Source of the DNA: Trifolium pratense | Lineage: Eukaryota > Streptophyta > Magnoliopsida > Fabales > Fabaceae | NCBI RefSeq assembly: GCF_020283565.1 | Contig: NC_060063.1 | Span: forward strand, 42,492,856 to 42,556,855 | Direction: 5' to 3' | DNA length: 64,000 nt | Shown here: positions 43,433 to 54,879 of the stretch, one piece after another | Layout: each line of letters opens with the position of its first letter | How positions within the stretch are numbered: position 1 is the stretch's first letter | Translations under genes and position numbers: made by a program | Notes under the pieces: model-generated | Told to the model about the DNA's origin: nothing | Seen by the model: only the letters and a program-made list of their open reading frames with translations | Database searches by the model: none

Positions 43433-44165
43433 AACAAGCAAAAGTGAATTTCATTAATAAGGAAAAATAAGTCCTGCATAGCACAAGGAGTGTCAAGCAG
43501 AACATCAAGCGTTTACATCAACAAGACATTTCAACCAATCCCAAACAAACAAAGGCGCTCGACCACCATATGAGAATTTACACTGTGATTTACATTAGAG
43601 AATTTCATCCACCAGAGTGAATGAGCTTTGACTTTGTCGAGCAGATGGATGGTGGACTCCTTCGCCTTAAAGATTCTGCTATTTCGTTTGTGCCACACGA
43701 CCCAAATGCAGCTCAGCCACAGTAGCTGCAAGAATGAGCGGCGGGCGCAAGAGCCTCCAAAAGAGTGAGTGACTCAATAAATTGATCTTGAAGGATAAAC
43801 GGGTTGAATGAGGTAATACCAACCCAAATTCTAAGCAAGTCCCATAAGGGGGCAAAAATCGGACAGGAGAGAAACAAGTGTTGCGCCAGTCACACAAAAT
43901 AGGTATACTGTGGAATGATATGTCACCGCACCAAGTTGTCTTTAGTCGGTAACCTATTAGAAAATAATCGTCAAGCCAGCACTAACACCTTTAAGGGCAC
44001 CTGTTTGTGCCAGACTAAGTCTGTTGTAGCCTCCACATCCTGAAACTCCCTAGAAGTGAGCAACTCTGCATTGAATAGCCACCACCTGGGTCAGGCCGCC
44101 ACACCCATTGATCTGTAACATTAGGCTGCAAGACAATGTCAGATAATAAATTAAGAACAATTTTG
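43433..44165 (-). pseudogene. 5'-truncated L1-type LINE with broken ORF2 end
   Basis: Minus strand, in shifting frames, it reads the C-terminal part of a plant L1 ORF2: WVWRPDPGGGYS near 44085, then VWHKQVPLKVSVLAWRLFSN and RLPTKDNLVRR (44020-43925), then CDWRNTCFSPVRFL, and finally VVWHKRNSRIFK, LLDKVKAHSLWWMKF to the stop near 43531. These are the zinc-binding reverse-transcriptase-associated segments. The 3' tail shows on the plus strand as TTTTTTGAACAAGC at about 43429. Frameshifts and loss of the whole 5' part make it dead. Confidence 0.85.
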
Positions 44166-45125
44166 TAAATCAACTCGTAATTTCTCTTTTTCATACATCA
44201 TTAATTGCATTTCTTAATATGTGTAAAAGTGACAAAATGACATATATTATAGTACGGAGGAAGTAATAAATACATATCTGCTCATTTTTATAAAAAAAAA
44301 AACCGTTAATCTTTAGATTTATTGAATAGCTAATGTAGATTTTTTATTAAAATGCATCAATCCATAATATTAGTCTCGACTCTACAATCTCATTGACTAT
44401 GAACTAAATACATTAAATATTCAATCAACATAAAAGAAACCGGAGAGAATATTAAATATTATCAGTACCATACGACACCAAATGTTTTTTTATTTTATTA
44501 TTGCCACCAAATAATATTTTTCTTGGTCTAGTAGTGAGAAGTTTGAGTAATATGTTAGAAGTACCGGATTCGATCATCAGCTCATTCTAAAAAATATATA
44601 TATTGAGATTTATTTAAATAAGAATTATAAGCGTGTGTTAGATTTTTTTGACGCAAAAGCGTGTGTTAGAATAATGTGGGTAAATTGGTAATATGACGGA
44701 TATCTGTTTTAATGGGTAATTCGGAAATAGAAACGTAACTAACGTAGAGTTTATCGTGAAAACAAACCAGGCAAGTGAAGTAACACGGCGATACCAACTG
44801 AGCCGGTGACGGAGTTTTCATACCAAACCAATCAAATTCTTCCACGTCATCACTCCTTTTTCTATCTTCTCCACGTGTCGTCGGTCACCGTCAACTCACC
44901 CTCTTCCGTCAAAAAACGTTACCAATTTCATAAATTTTAAAATACAAAAACAAAAATAATCGAAACAAACCACGAAAAGGCGTCGGTATATTCATTCTCG
45001 CCGGCCAAAAAATTAATAATAAATATGTTAAATAAATTTAAACCCTAACTTCTCTCTCTTTCTCTCTCTCTCTCTATAACCACTTTCTCTCTCCTTTGTT
45101 TTCGGTGAATCGGCGGTGAGTAGTT
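44166..45125. other. Promoter region of the trihelix gene
   Basis: A Stowaway-like end (TACGGAGGAAGTAATA near 44253) and a SINE-like piece at about 44521-44590 (B box GGATTCGATCA) are relics. From 44780 GC content rises, with CACGTG-like and CACGTC motifs (CCACGTGTC near 44871). A CT-rich leader (about 45050-45100) precedes the start codon. Confidence 0.5.
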
Positions 45126-46256
45126 ATGGACGACGACGACGAGATCCATTCCAATCCATCACCGTTGAGCGGATCTCCGGTGTCATCACCGGGAGCAATT
45201 GGTAGGATTTCGGTGACGGTTGCGGCACCGGCGCCGGAATCTCATCCGGTGACGAACAGCTATGCATTAGCGCTACCGATTCAGAATCAGGTAAGAGGAA
45301 ACAACGGTGGAGGGAGAGAGGATTGTTGGAGCGAAGGCGCAACGGCGGTTTTGATCGAAGCGTGGGGAGAGAGGTATATGGAATTGAGCAGAGGAAATCT
45401 GAAGCAAAAGCATTGGAAAGAGGTGGCGGAGATCGTTAACGGAAGAGAAGATTATATGAAAGTGCCGAAAACCGATATTCAGTGCAAAAATCGGATCGAT
45501 ACAGTTAAGAAGAAGTATAAATCGGAGAAAGCTAAGATCGCCGCCGGAGGTGGCGTCACAACCAGTAATTGGCCGTTTTATGACCGATTAGATCAGTTGA
45601 TTGGACCAACCGCCAAGATCACCGGTAGCACATCTGCCGGTAACAGTAATTTACCACCGCAAAAAGTTCCGTTAGGAATTCCGGTCGGTCTTCATGCCGG
45701 TGGTGGTGCTAATCAGTTCAATTCTCAAAAGAAAAATAAAAAACCACAGCCACAAGTACAGCCGCAGTTGAATTACCAGAAGGTTCAACTTCGGCCGCGA
45801 GTTGTGGCTGTGGATTCCGATAATTCATCGGAAAGAGAAGCATTATCGCCGGTGTCAAGTGACAGTTTACCACCACCGGATAGTCAGGAGAGGAAGAGAG
45901 CGAAGGTGATGAATTCGAATGCTGCTAAAGGAACAGAAGGAAGAAAGAAAGGTTGGGGAAGTGGTGTGAGGGAATTGACTCAAGCAATTGTGAAATTCGG
46001 AGAGGCTTATGAACAAGCGGAGACATCGAAGTTGCAGCAGGTGGTGGAGATGGAGAAGCAGAGGATGAAGTTTGCTAAGGATTTGGAGTTGCAGAGAATG
46101 CAGTTTTTCATGAAAACACAGGTAGAGATTTCACAGCTTAAGCTTGGAAGAAAAAATGTTAATGGCATTGGTAACACAAGCAATCATCATCACAACAACA
46201 ATGAAAAAAACAACATGAACAACAATAACCATAACAATAATAGTGACAGTGAATGA
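45126..46256 (+). CDS. Trihelix (GT) transcription factor, SIP1/ASIL-like
   Basis: Intronless, 376 residues. The DNA-binding trihelix domain spans residues about 66-138 (EDCWSEGATAVLIEAW, then KQKHWKEVAEIV, then QCKNRIDTVKKKYKSEKAK), with Trp at 68, 80 and 97 as hydrophobic core. This form, followed by SNWPFYDRLDQLIG, fits the SIP1 clade that includes the ASIL repressors of seed-maturation genes. Residues 255-261 (ERKRAKV) may be a nuclear signal. A long helix at about 280-340 (EMEKQRMKFAKDLELQRMQF) is the C-terminal coiled coil usual for the clade. The last 30 residues are Asn/His-rich. The N terminus is acidic. The ATG at 45126 is the first in the frame after a CT-rich leader. The exact target genes cannot be told. 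Confidence 0.92.
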   Translation: MDDDDEIHSNPSPLSGSPVSSPGAIGRISVTVAAPAPESHPVTNSYALALPIQNQVRGNNGGGREDCWSEGATAVLIEAWGERYMELSRGNLKQKHWKEVAEIVNGREDYMKVPKTDIQCKNRIDTVKKKYKSEKAKIAAGGGVTTSNWPFYDRLDQLIGPTAKITGSTSAGNSNLPPQKVPLGIPVGLHAGGGANQFNSQKKNKKPQPQVQPQLNYQKVQLRPRVVAVDSDNSSEREALSPVSSDSLPPPDSQERKRAKVMNSNAAKGTEGRKKGWGSGVRELTQAIVKFGEAYEQAETSKLQQVVEMEKQRMKFAKDLELQRMQFFMKTQVEISQLKLGRKNVNGIGNTSNHHHNNNEKNNMNNNNHNNNSDSE

Positions 46257-46972
46257 GTGAGTGATAATTAGGTTAAGGTTAGATTCAAATTCCCCAATTA
46301 GTCTTTGTGTGAAGACTAGTGTATGTTGTTGTTGTGTTTAGTTATTATGGATTAAGATTTATATGTGCATTAATTGTTATAGTTAACTTAGTGGGATGTT
46401 GTTGCCAAATAAAACAAGTGTGTTAAATAATTTAATCTCAATATATCAATGTAACACCATTCTGAATTGTTATTATTGTATCATGAATCATATAATTGTT
46501 GATAGGCTCTACTTTGATACAATGTACATATTAGATATGCAAACTTATAGATACTACTAATTTAGCACATATTGAATTTCCTATAGTATCTTGAAAGTTG
46601 GGCTTACGATCTTGGAGCATTGATTTAGTTACTGTTATGGAAGGTTTAGACGTGACATTCTTAAAATACTGAATATATCTACAACATTTGAATATTTAAG
46701 GATGTTGTCTATCATGTAATGTCATATCACATTTTGCTATTTTGAGGCGTCAGTATGCAGGGAAATCTAGAGTGAGTTAGTTGAATGATGAAATTGGCTC
46801 TGCATATAATTAAGGTAAGTGAATGATTCTGATGCGATCAAAGTTCTCAGAAGTCAGAAACACCACACAAAGTAACATGTCTGGTGTTGATTATCATAAA
46901 AAATCATTAAAGAAAACAAAACAAAATCAAGCATGCTTCACAAGAATGGGTGCCTATCCTATTCAAGAAAAC
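46257..46972. other. 3' UTR of trihelix gene and intergenic sequence
   Basis: AATAAA near 46409 is a candidate poly(A) signal. A plus-strand frame from 46823 runs into the duplicated segment and has no domain; not called. Confidence 0.5.
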
Positions 46973-47585
46973 TCACCTCCCCAACTAAAAAACCAAACCA
47001 AATCACAAAATCTAAAATTTTTCCTTTACAACTCTTCACACATCAACCAAACAATCATTCCTTCAAAAATTCCATCACTGGAGAATTTGTCCCTTATCTC
47101 TCATTATTGTAATTTCTCCCTCCATGTAAACTGCCGCCGACTACCTCTTAAGCCCCACCACCAACGCATACATTCTTCATTCACCTGCCTTTGCTTCCTC
47201 TGTCTCTCCCACAACATGATTTTAGCCTCTCTTTTCTCTCTTGCAGGACTTTGCTCTTCTCCTTGTCACGCAACAACCACCCTCTCCATTCAATACCACG
47301 CCTTCAATTCTCTACTTTTTCACTATCCTAGTTAGGCTTCCGGTGGAAAGTTGCAGGAAAAAAAATGAATGAATCACAAAATAATGTATATTTTACCTTT
47401 TGTTTCAGTCCCTATAAAAATAATAATTAAAAAGCATAAAAATATAGTATTATAGGAGAAAATTATAAGAATTTTTTTCGGAACGAGTCCAATTTCACCT
47501 ACATTACAGAACGAAAAATGCATTTTGCCTATCTTTTTATTTTATAGTTTTTTTTTTTATTCTTAATAATTTTGTGCCCCAAGTC

Positions 47586-48469
47586 CAGGGACGGACCTGT
47601 GTGAGGCTTGGTGTGGCTATAGCCACACCAGCCCAGCCCAAATATTTTTTTTTTTTTTTAAAAATAATTTTATAAATAATTTTAAATTATTCTGTATACA
47701 TATTCGTACAAATACTAGTTTAGAGTTTATTATTAATGACCGTAAGTCTCTCGATACATATTAGTTTAAATATTAGTGCAAATATTAGTTTATAGTATTT
47801 AACTTTTTGGTCATACATAGTGTATTATTTTAAGTTATATACTTTAATAAGCCACTAGGTTTGATCTAGTGATAAGAGATTTGGGTAGTACGCTATAAGT
47901 TTTGGGTTCGATCCCTAGCTCATTGTAAACCAAAAAAAAGAGTTATATACTTTAATTGTATAATAGTCAACTTTAACTTTAACTATTGTGGCATATAAAT
48001 ATGAAATGACATAAAACAATAGGTTTAATTTTTTCAAGTAAGAAAATATGGGTAAAATTGGAATAAATATTAATAAGTTATAAGTTAATTGAATTAGTTT
48101 ATCAAAATAAACTATAAGCCGGTAAAAGTTTGGGTTCTATATATTTTGATCCAAGATAGAATCTTGTGATGTATGAAACAATAGTAATATGTATGATTTC
48201 ACATATAATCAATAAGTTATAGTCTTTTCTTTTTTCCGAATAGAAACTTTGTAATTTTATGGATATAGTTTGTTAGTTTGTTAATTTCTTTTTTTTAAAT
48301 AGAAATTTTCTGAATTGTTGGTTTGTTGGTGTTTTTTTTAGATACACATATTGTATTAATAATAATTTCATATGTTGTTTAACTAAACTATTAAGATAAC
48401 GATGATTTTTTTTTAATACTGGCTAAAAAATTTAGCCACATCGGTAATCAATGTCTGGGTCCGCCCCTG
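47586..48469. mobile_element. hAT element private to copy A1
   Basis: 884 bp, ends CAGGGACGGACC...GGGTCCGCCCCTG, flanked by the perfect 8-bp duplication CCCAAGTC (47578-47585 and 48470-48477). Copy A2 has a single TCCCAAGTC near 51736, the empty site. The ends resemble the CAGGGGCGGA ends of Tip100-type hAT elements. It has no transposase frame and holds a nested SINE. Confidence 0.92.
47849..47940 (+). mobile_element. Short SINE nested in the hAT element
   Basis: 92 bp starting AAGCCACTAGG, with B box GGTTCGATCCC near 47906 and an A-rich tail. A 16-bp direct repeat AGTTATATACTTTAAT flanks it (47833-47848 and 47941-47956). It therefore inserted after the hAT element arose. Related to 25419-25545. 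Confidence 0.85.
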
Positions 48470-48775
48470 CCCAAGTCTATAGCTAGTTACCTTTCAACAA
48501 CACCAGAAATTCCACATCCACTGATAAAATTTTAATTTGCTATTACAAATAGAGTAGAGCCAGAAAATAATGAATCAGACTAGATTGTAAGGATTTTGAA
48601 CTTATTTAAGCAAGTGGTAAGAAATTTGATGCATAACTCTTATGTATAGAAAAAAATTGTTTGGAAGAGAAAAATTCACTATGTATACTTACAAATTCTC
48701 AAACAAAGATTAATCACCGATAAATATTGATGAAAATTTTATATCTATAATCTATTGTTAAAAAAATAAGAGTAA

Positions 48776-48904
48776 TGATATGATGACACATTTTTTGTTA
48801 CACAAAAGTTACACACATACTATAGTATAGCATGAAAATAGATGTATAAAGTAATATTATATTGTGTGTAACTTTTGTGTAACAAAAAATATGTCATCAT
48901 ATCA
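48776..48904. mobile_element. Foldback MITE with TAA target (PIF/Harbinger-like)
   Basis: 129 bp; the arms TGATATGATGACAC and GTCATCATATCA extend about 42 bp each. TAA lies on both sides. Copy A2 keeps the left arm (about 52040-52080) but the right arm has been lost there. Confidence 0.75.
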
Positions 48905-49245
48905 TAAAATACCGCAACGAAACAGTGTTTATCATAGTCTATTACAGATTTAGATTTATTGTTGTCAATTATTGACGCAGTCTCACACTGTAGTAAATCT
49001 TGACCATTAATTTGAAATTAGACGATTCAAATTTAAATACTGTTTTACAAAGCAAAACAATTTCAGCCGCTGATCATAGATTGGATGGCTAAGATCCGAT
49101 TCCACCTACCTCTAAATCTTCCACAGTCTTCTCAATTTTGTAATCAACATTGCTTGAGGGTCCCTTTTAGAAGTTTCAACTTTTCTTTTATTAGGAGCAA
49201 CACACAGTGAAGGCCCATAAACTGCACCAAAAACCAGAACCAAAG

Positions 49246-49671
49246 ATGTAGAAAAACACCACAAACAAACACACACTCTATATTACACAAGAAATATATG
49301 CACTTCTTATTTTAAAATTTGAGCATGAATGTAAATACAATAAAGGAGTTAAACATTTGTTTGTAAATTAAGGTATCTCTGCTAGCTTGTTCTGTTGGTT
49401 TACATTATGAAATCACTGTTCTGCTTCTGTTATAACAAAAATGTTATTCAAACACAAATATCAAACAAATATACAACATTTATACACTTTTTACTTTTTT
49501 TAATATTTTTTACATGTTTCGAATTGCGTGCTGTGAGAGAAGAGAGAGAATGTGTCGTATTTTTGTCCACAAATTTGTGTTGATATATCATCCTCCTGTT
49601 ATAATATGGATTATGGACAGTATTTTACAAAGTTCAAAACCACAAAACAACAATAAATTAAAAACAAGGAA
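49246..49671. other. Intergenic, 3' side of the F-box gene
   Basis: Downstream flank of the minus-strand F-box gene; probably its 3' UTR near 49600-49671. Nothing else recognised. Confidence 0.45.
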
Positions 49672-50664
49672 TCACAAAAACCAAACATTATAATGCATCA
49701 ACCAAAACCTAAACATATAAAAATTACCATGCGTGCAGCCAAGGTGAAATTCATTTCCTCTTCCTCTTCCTCTCCTCTCCCCATTTTCAATAGCATTCAT
49801 AAGAATAATGGCAGCTTGATTCTCATTCACAACAATCCCATCCATGTCCTCCATTCTAATCTTAATACGCCTCACATAGAACTTATCTTCTTCTTCATTT
49901 TTCCACTCACACTTCACCTTCACCTCACACTTTACCATCTCCGTAAAATACTCCCAAACCCCCGCCATCGGCAACAGCGTCTCGTACACCGCCACAACCG
50001 ATCCATTGTTAGTTGTAACTGAAACAGGTTTACAACACGGACGAAACAAGCTCCCTGCATGCTTTATAGTACTCCTAGATGATATTTCACTATATAGAGA
50101 TGATATAAGCACACAACTAAACCTCAATTTTTCTTTCAAATATTCCTCACACCCATCTTTCTTCACTGGAATAAAATTCAAAATATTCCACAAGTCACAA
50201 GAGTCAACAAAACGAAAGGATCTCGTGGCTCCACATGTCCCTATCTTTATGCTTTGAGATCCAATATTTGCACACAAAAGTTCTCGTTCTCGTTCTCGTT
50301 CTCCCTGTAAAAAAACATCAAATACATACGCAAAATCTGCAACGGATGGAAATTTTGGTGGTGGTGGAGGTGGAGGAGGATTATTACGATGGTGGAGGGA
50401 AGGGAACGCATCGGAGAAGAAGGAACGGCAGCCACCGGGGAAGTCTGAAATTATCATCCCATGGAAACCTACCCAAGTATGCGACAACAAGCTAGGCCAC
50501 GTGGAAATGCAAACGTTCACCCATAGTCTGCTGTTGTTGTCTTTGCAGATCATGTGAAAGAATTCAGAGGAGACTGCTGATAAAGCCGTTAGGGTTTCGC
50601 CGTCGAGGCGCGGAAGGATGTGAGTAAGAATGATGTCCGGAGGTAACATACTAAAATTATTCAT
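49672..50664 (-). CDS. F-box protein, intronless
   Basis: 330 residues on the minus strand, predicted substrate adaptor of an SCF ubiquitin ligase. The F-box is at residues 6-50 (MLPPDIILTHILPRLDG, then LTALSAVSSEFFHMI, ending in RLWVNVC). The Trp-rich stretch after it (STWPSL, WVGFHG) and the C-terminal half, with no Kelch, LRR or WD repeat that I can see, resemble a plant group of short F-box proteins with an uncharacterised C-terminal domain. Oddities: a run of eight Pro (96-103) and an Arg-Glu repeat (GERERERELL, 121-130), both coded by simple repeats. The ATG at 50664 is the first in frame and sits five residues before the F-box. It is bracketed by the two copies of a duplicated segment. 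Confidence 0.88.
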   Translation of the reverse strand: MNNFSMLPPDIILTHILPRLDGETLTALSAVSSEFFHMICKDNNSRLWVNVCISTWPSLLSHTWVGFHGMIISDFPGGCRSFFSDAFPSLHHRNNPPPPPPPPKFPSVADFAYVFDVFLQGERERERELLCANIGSQSIKIGTCGATRSFRFVDSCDLWNILNFIPVKKDGCEEYLKEKLRFSCVLISSLYSEISSRSTIKHAGSLFRPCCKPVSVTTNNGSVVAVYETLLPMAGVWEYFTEMVKCEVKVKCEWKNEEEDKFYVRRIKIRMEDMDGIVVNENQAAIILMNAIENGERRGRGRGNEFHLGCTHGNFYMFRFWLMHYNVWFL

Positions 50665-51135
50665 GATTGATCGATGGTAGAAGACGGCTAAGTTTTCATG
50701 TTAAGATATAGGGTTAGGTTTTCATGTTAAGATTAAGATATATGAGGAATTTTTACACAATTGCCATGTTTCACCGATCTGGATCCTCAGCAGCGACGAT
50801 CTCTGCTGCGGTGCCTGCTGCTGGATCCTGGCCCTTGATTTAATCTAGCATCAGGTTTCCTATTAATACATATTAATCCTGCCGCATCTAATTAAACTGG
50901 TACACTGTCAAGCCAAACAGAATACAAGCTATTATTTATTGTTATACCACTGTAAAAAAAAAAATCTGTGTTATATATACCCACCGCTTAGCCTAACGAT
51001 CAGATCCGAATCGTACTGTCATACATCAAAAACGCAAATTGCCTTCAACTCAATAACAAATTTGTTGTTGTTGAAGCTTAATATCAGAGAAGTGATGTAT
51101 TGTTGTTGTATATGACATTAATAATGCGTTTAATT
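50665..51135. other. Upstream region of the F-box gene
   Basis: Contains a GC-richer imperfect palindrome at about 50776-50828 (GGATCCTCAGCAGC ... GCTGCTGGATCC). No TATA box was fixed with confidence. Confidence 0.45.
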
Positions 51136-52122
51136 TCACCTCCGCGACTAAAAAACCAAACCAAATCTAAAAATTTTCCTTCACAACTCTTCACACACCA
51201 ACCAAACAATCATTCCTTTAAAAATTCCATCACAGGAGAATTTCTCCCTTATCTCTCATTATTGTAATTTCTCCCTCCATGTAAACTGCCGCCGACTACC
51301 TCTTAAGCCCCACCACCAACGGATACATTCTTCATTCACCTGCCTTTGCTTCCTCTGTCTCTCCCACAACGTGATTTTAGCCTCTCTTTTCTCTCTTGCG
51401 GGACTTTGCTCTTCTCCTTGTCACGCAACAACCATCCTCTCCATCCAATACCACGCCTTCAATTCTATACTTTTTCACTATCTAGGCTTCCGGTGGAAAG
51501 TTGCAAAGTTGCAGAAAAAAAATGAATGAATCACAAAAAAATGTATATATATTGTTACCTTTTGTTTCGGTCCCTCTAAAAAAATAATTAAAAAGCATAA
51601 AATTATAGTATTTCAGGAGAAAATCATAAGAATTTTTTTCGGGACGAATCCAAATTCACCTACATTAAAGGGACGAAAAATACATTTTGCCTATCTTTTT
51701 ATTTTATAGTTTTTTTTTTCTTAATAATTTTGTATCCCAAGTCTATAGCTAGTTACCTTTCAACAACACCAGAAATTCCACATCCACTGGTAAAATTTGC
51801 TATTACAAATAGAGTAGAGCCAGAAAATATCAACAATGAATCAGACTAGATTGTAAGGATTTTGAACTTATTTAAGCAAGTGGTTAGAAATTTGATGCAT
51901 AACTCTTATGTATAGGAAAAAAAATTGTTTGGAAGAGAAAAATTCACTATGTATACTTACAAATTCTCAAATAAAGATTAATCACCGATAAACATCGGTG
52001 AAAATTTTATATCTATAATATATTGTTAAAAAAATAAGAGTAATGATATGATGACACACTCTTTGTTACACAAAAGTTACACACCTACTATAGTATAGCA
52101 TGAAAATAGATATATAAAGTAA

Positions 52123-52307
52123 AGCAAATGCTAAATAGTGTTCCGGGACACTCTTTAAGCTCTTAAATAGTAAGTTTTTTTATAGAATTTTTATGGAAAT
52201 GCGTAAAGTCAACACAATGGAAATTGAAGTGTTTAATTTTTCGAATAAAAAGTTTCTTTTAATGGAATGCTTAAAGAATACCCCGGGGGCACTCGTTAAC
52301 AAGACCC
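52123..52307. mobile_element. Mutator-like MITE private to copy A2
   Basis: 185 bp with imperfect inverted ends (AGTGTTCCGGGACACTC and, on the other strand, GAGTGCCCCCGGGGTATTC, both leading to TTTAAGC). Flanked by the 9-bp duplication ATAAAGTAA (52114-52122 and 52308-52316). Copy A1 has one ATAAAGTAA near 48846, the empty site. A relic end of the family is at about 4200-4231. Confidence 0.85.
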
Positions 52308-52606
52308 ATAAAGTAATACTCCCTTTGTTCCTTTTTAAAATGAATACTTTGGAGGAAAAAAATTGGTCTTTTTTATAAGAAATTTTTACCAATTTTCAAA
52401 TATTTTAAATGTTCAATTTCACTTATGCCCTTAATTATTATGAGAGAGAATTTAAAAATAAGTAAGTTAGTTGAATAAAGAGGAATTAAATAAGGGTATA
52501 CAATACATGGAATAAATTTAAATTTACAAGAGTATTAAATAAAAATAACTATATTAAATGTGCTTTCTTGATCTGTGTGATTTTTTCAAAGAGTTCCTGT
52601 GTTAAC

Positions 52607-53238
52607 TAGGGATGGCAATGGGTAGGGTATGGGTAGGGTACTGTAGTACCCATCCCCATACCCGCAGATTGAAAAAATACTCGTACCCATCCCCATACCC
52701 GCGTGGGTAACAATTTTTGCCCCCGTCCCCATACCCTATGGGTACCTAGGTACCCATACCCGTACCCGTTATCCGCATTTTTACTAAAAATAAATTGATC
52801 AATTATAAAATATCATATAATTTTAATAGAATTAAAAAAATTTCAAAGATTTTAATATTGACTAATAAAAATTATAAACAAAATTATTACTAACCTTATG
52901 TTAAAGTTCATATTTATGTTAAATATTCACATTATTTTTATATTATGTTATAAATAAACATTTTTATTAAAAATATGTAATAGTTTAGTAGAGTTGTATT
53001 GTTTTAAATTGATTTATATATATTATAATATAATAATATAAATAAAATAAATAAATATATATTATGCGGGTATGGGGCGGGGTGGGTACTAAGGTACTCG
53101 TACCCACACCCATACCCGTTCATTTTTGCGGGTAATTACCCATACCCGTGCCCGTACCCAAAATGCGGGTTTTTACCCTACCCGTTGTGGGTAATTTTTG
53201 CGGGTACCCTCTGGGTATGGGTCAAATTGCCATCCCTA
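52607..53238. mobile_element. hAT element TAGGGATGGCAA, private to copy A2
   Basis: 632 bp with ends TAGGGATGGCAA...TTGCCATCCCTA and a perfect 8-bp duplication GTGTTAAC (52599-52606, 53239-53246). Subterminal zones are rich in GGGTA/TACCC. No transposase. Its ends are like those of the element at 6503-7068, but the subterminal motif differs (GGGTAC against GGGTTT). Copy A1 near 48926 has the uninterrupted site. Confidence 0.93.
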
Positions 53239-53434
53239 GTGTTAACCGCAATCTATTACAGATTTAGATTTATTGTTGTCAATTATTAACGCAGTTTCAC
53301 ACCGTAGTAAATTCTGACCATTCATTTGAGATTAAACGGTTCAAATTTAAATACCGTTTTACTAAGCAAAACAATTTCAGTAGCTAGTCATAGATTGGAC
53401 GACTGATATCTGATTCCACCTAATACCTCCAAAT

Positions 53435-54879
53435 CAGGGGCGTCGCCACGTTGTAGTGAGGGGGTTCAACTGAACCCCCTGAACTTAAGAAAATTGTACT
53501 TAAATTCTATGTATTTTTGCACTTTGAATCCCCTAAAATTTTACTTTTGCACCACTAAAGAGAAGAAAAGAACTCATGAGAAGGGAAATAAAGAAGATAC
53601 ACATTTAATAAGAAGATGTGACGAAGAAAAAAGAAGAATCAATGTTCTATAAAGCTGATGGAATGAAAAAGAAATGAAAACGGCGGCCATGGCAGTTTTT
53701 ATTAAGAAGAAGAAGATGATACAATTATCTAGGGTTTTATCTGACCCATTGGGCTTCTTACTATGTGGGATGTGAGCCAATTGTTATGTTTGTGGGATGT
53801 GGGCCAATTGCAATGGAAAATAAACAAAAAATGCATCCAGTAGAAAAATGACTAGTAGTACTAGATGTTTTCTCTCCCGACCCCCCTGATTTCTTTTATA
53901 CCCTTAAAAATCCAATTTTGCCCCTTGCGGTTTGAAACATTTTTGCCAAAAAACTTCGGTTTATATTCACCGAAGTCAAATATTAGACCATTTCGGTAAC
54001 TGCGAACCGAACATTAGCGTTTTCGGTACACATAAAACGAACGTCAGCTTGTTCGGTACCTGCGAACTGAAATGTCATAGATTTCGGTAAGTTGGTCGCT
54101 GGAATTAGGTCATTTTCGGTAGCAGTTTACCGAAATAATTGTTTCGGTACCTGCAAACCGAAATGTCCCAAATTTCAGTAAGTGGTTACCGAAATTTATC
54201 AGCATGTCATATTATTTCGGTTCGTATAAACCGCAGTACCCCCCAAAGAAAAAAACGAAAATTCAGGGAGTAGAAAAGAATTGAGGGGGTTGGGAGAGAA
54301 AACATCGTAGTACTATGCTAAGTAAGTATTGACGACATATGTATATAATTTTTTTTAATATTCACATATATGGTATTTTCTAATCCAAATCAAAGAATAT
54401 ATCTATACAATATGCACAAGTAAATAACTTTTACACTGATCTTAAAAAAAAACTTTTACATTTTTTATATATAAAAAATATTGTTTTAGACCGTGCATAA
54501 GTTTTTATTTATTTTTATAATTGGTTCAATATGATTCATCACGTGTCATTTGATTTAATGATAAAAGTGACTATACAGTTAATTAATCCCGTAAAAAAAT
54601 TATAAAGTTAACTAACTGGTTTTTTGTTTTGCAAGGTACTAGCACAAACTATTAATTTTGGTAGAACATTTTTCTAGATGGATTTACCTCAAGAATTTAT
54701 TTTGTGTGTAAATTTTTCCTATTTTTATTCTTTAAATTTGTGTTAAGTTTAAGTGCTTTTAAATAAAAATTGCTCGTTAAAAAAAATGCCAACTAGATAA
54801 AAGTTTTTTTAAAAGTTAAAGCAAAATATTTTTAAAGGTACAATGGTCTACACCCCCTGCTTGAGGTTCCTGGCCACTG
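53435..54879. mobile_element. hAT element private to copy A2, with nested MITE
   Basis: Begins CAGGGGCGTCGCC and ends TGGCCACTG, between 8-bp repeats CTCCAAAT (53427-53434, 54880-54887). Copy A1 reads straight through at about 49112. The ends belong to the CAGGGGCG type of hAT. The 443-bp MITE at 53864-54306 inserted into it. No transposase frame remains. Confidence 0.8.
53864..54306. mobile_element. Mutator-like MITE, TIR GATGTTTTCTCTCC family, copy 3
   Basis: 443 bp with nearly perfect ends GATGTTTTCTCTCCCGAC and its inverse, and the perfect 9-bp duplication GTAGTACTA (53855-53863, 54307-54315). Between the arms lie about nine successive short palindromes of the form TTCGGT(A/T)...(A/T)ACCGAA with different loops. 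No coding capacity. Confidence 0.92.

Larger units (their letters stand above)
46973..49245 (+). repeat. Direct segmental duplication, copy A1
   Basis: Starts TCACCTCC and runs to ACCAGAACCAAAG. It matches 51136-55005 in the same orientation, about 4.16 kb away, with scattered mismatches once the transposons private to each copy are removed. It is not clearly coding. The F-box gene lies between the copies. Confidence 0.85.

Noticed and set aside
46823..47335. 170-residue plus frame reading into the duplicated segment
   Set aside because: The equivalent stretch in the second copy carries indels, and there is no domain or upstream promoter signal.
50776..50828. GGATCC-containing palindrome as a MITE
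   Set aside because: No target duplication or second copy is visible; kept only as a local palindrome.
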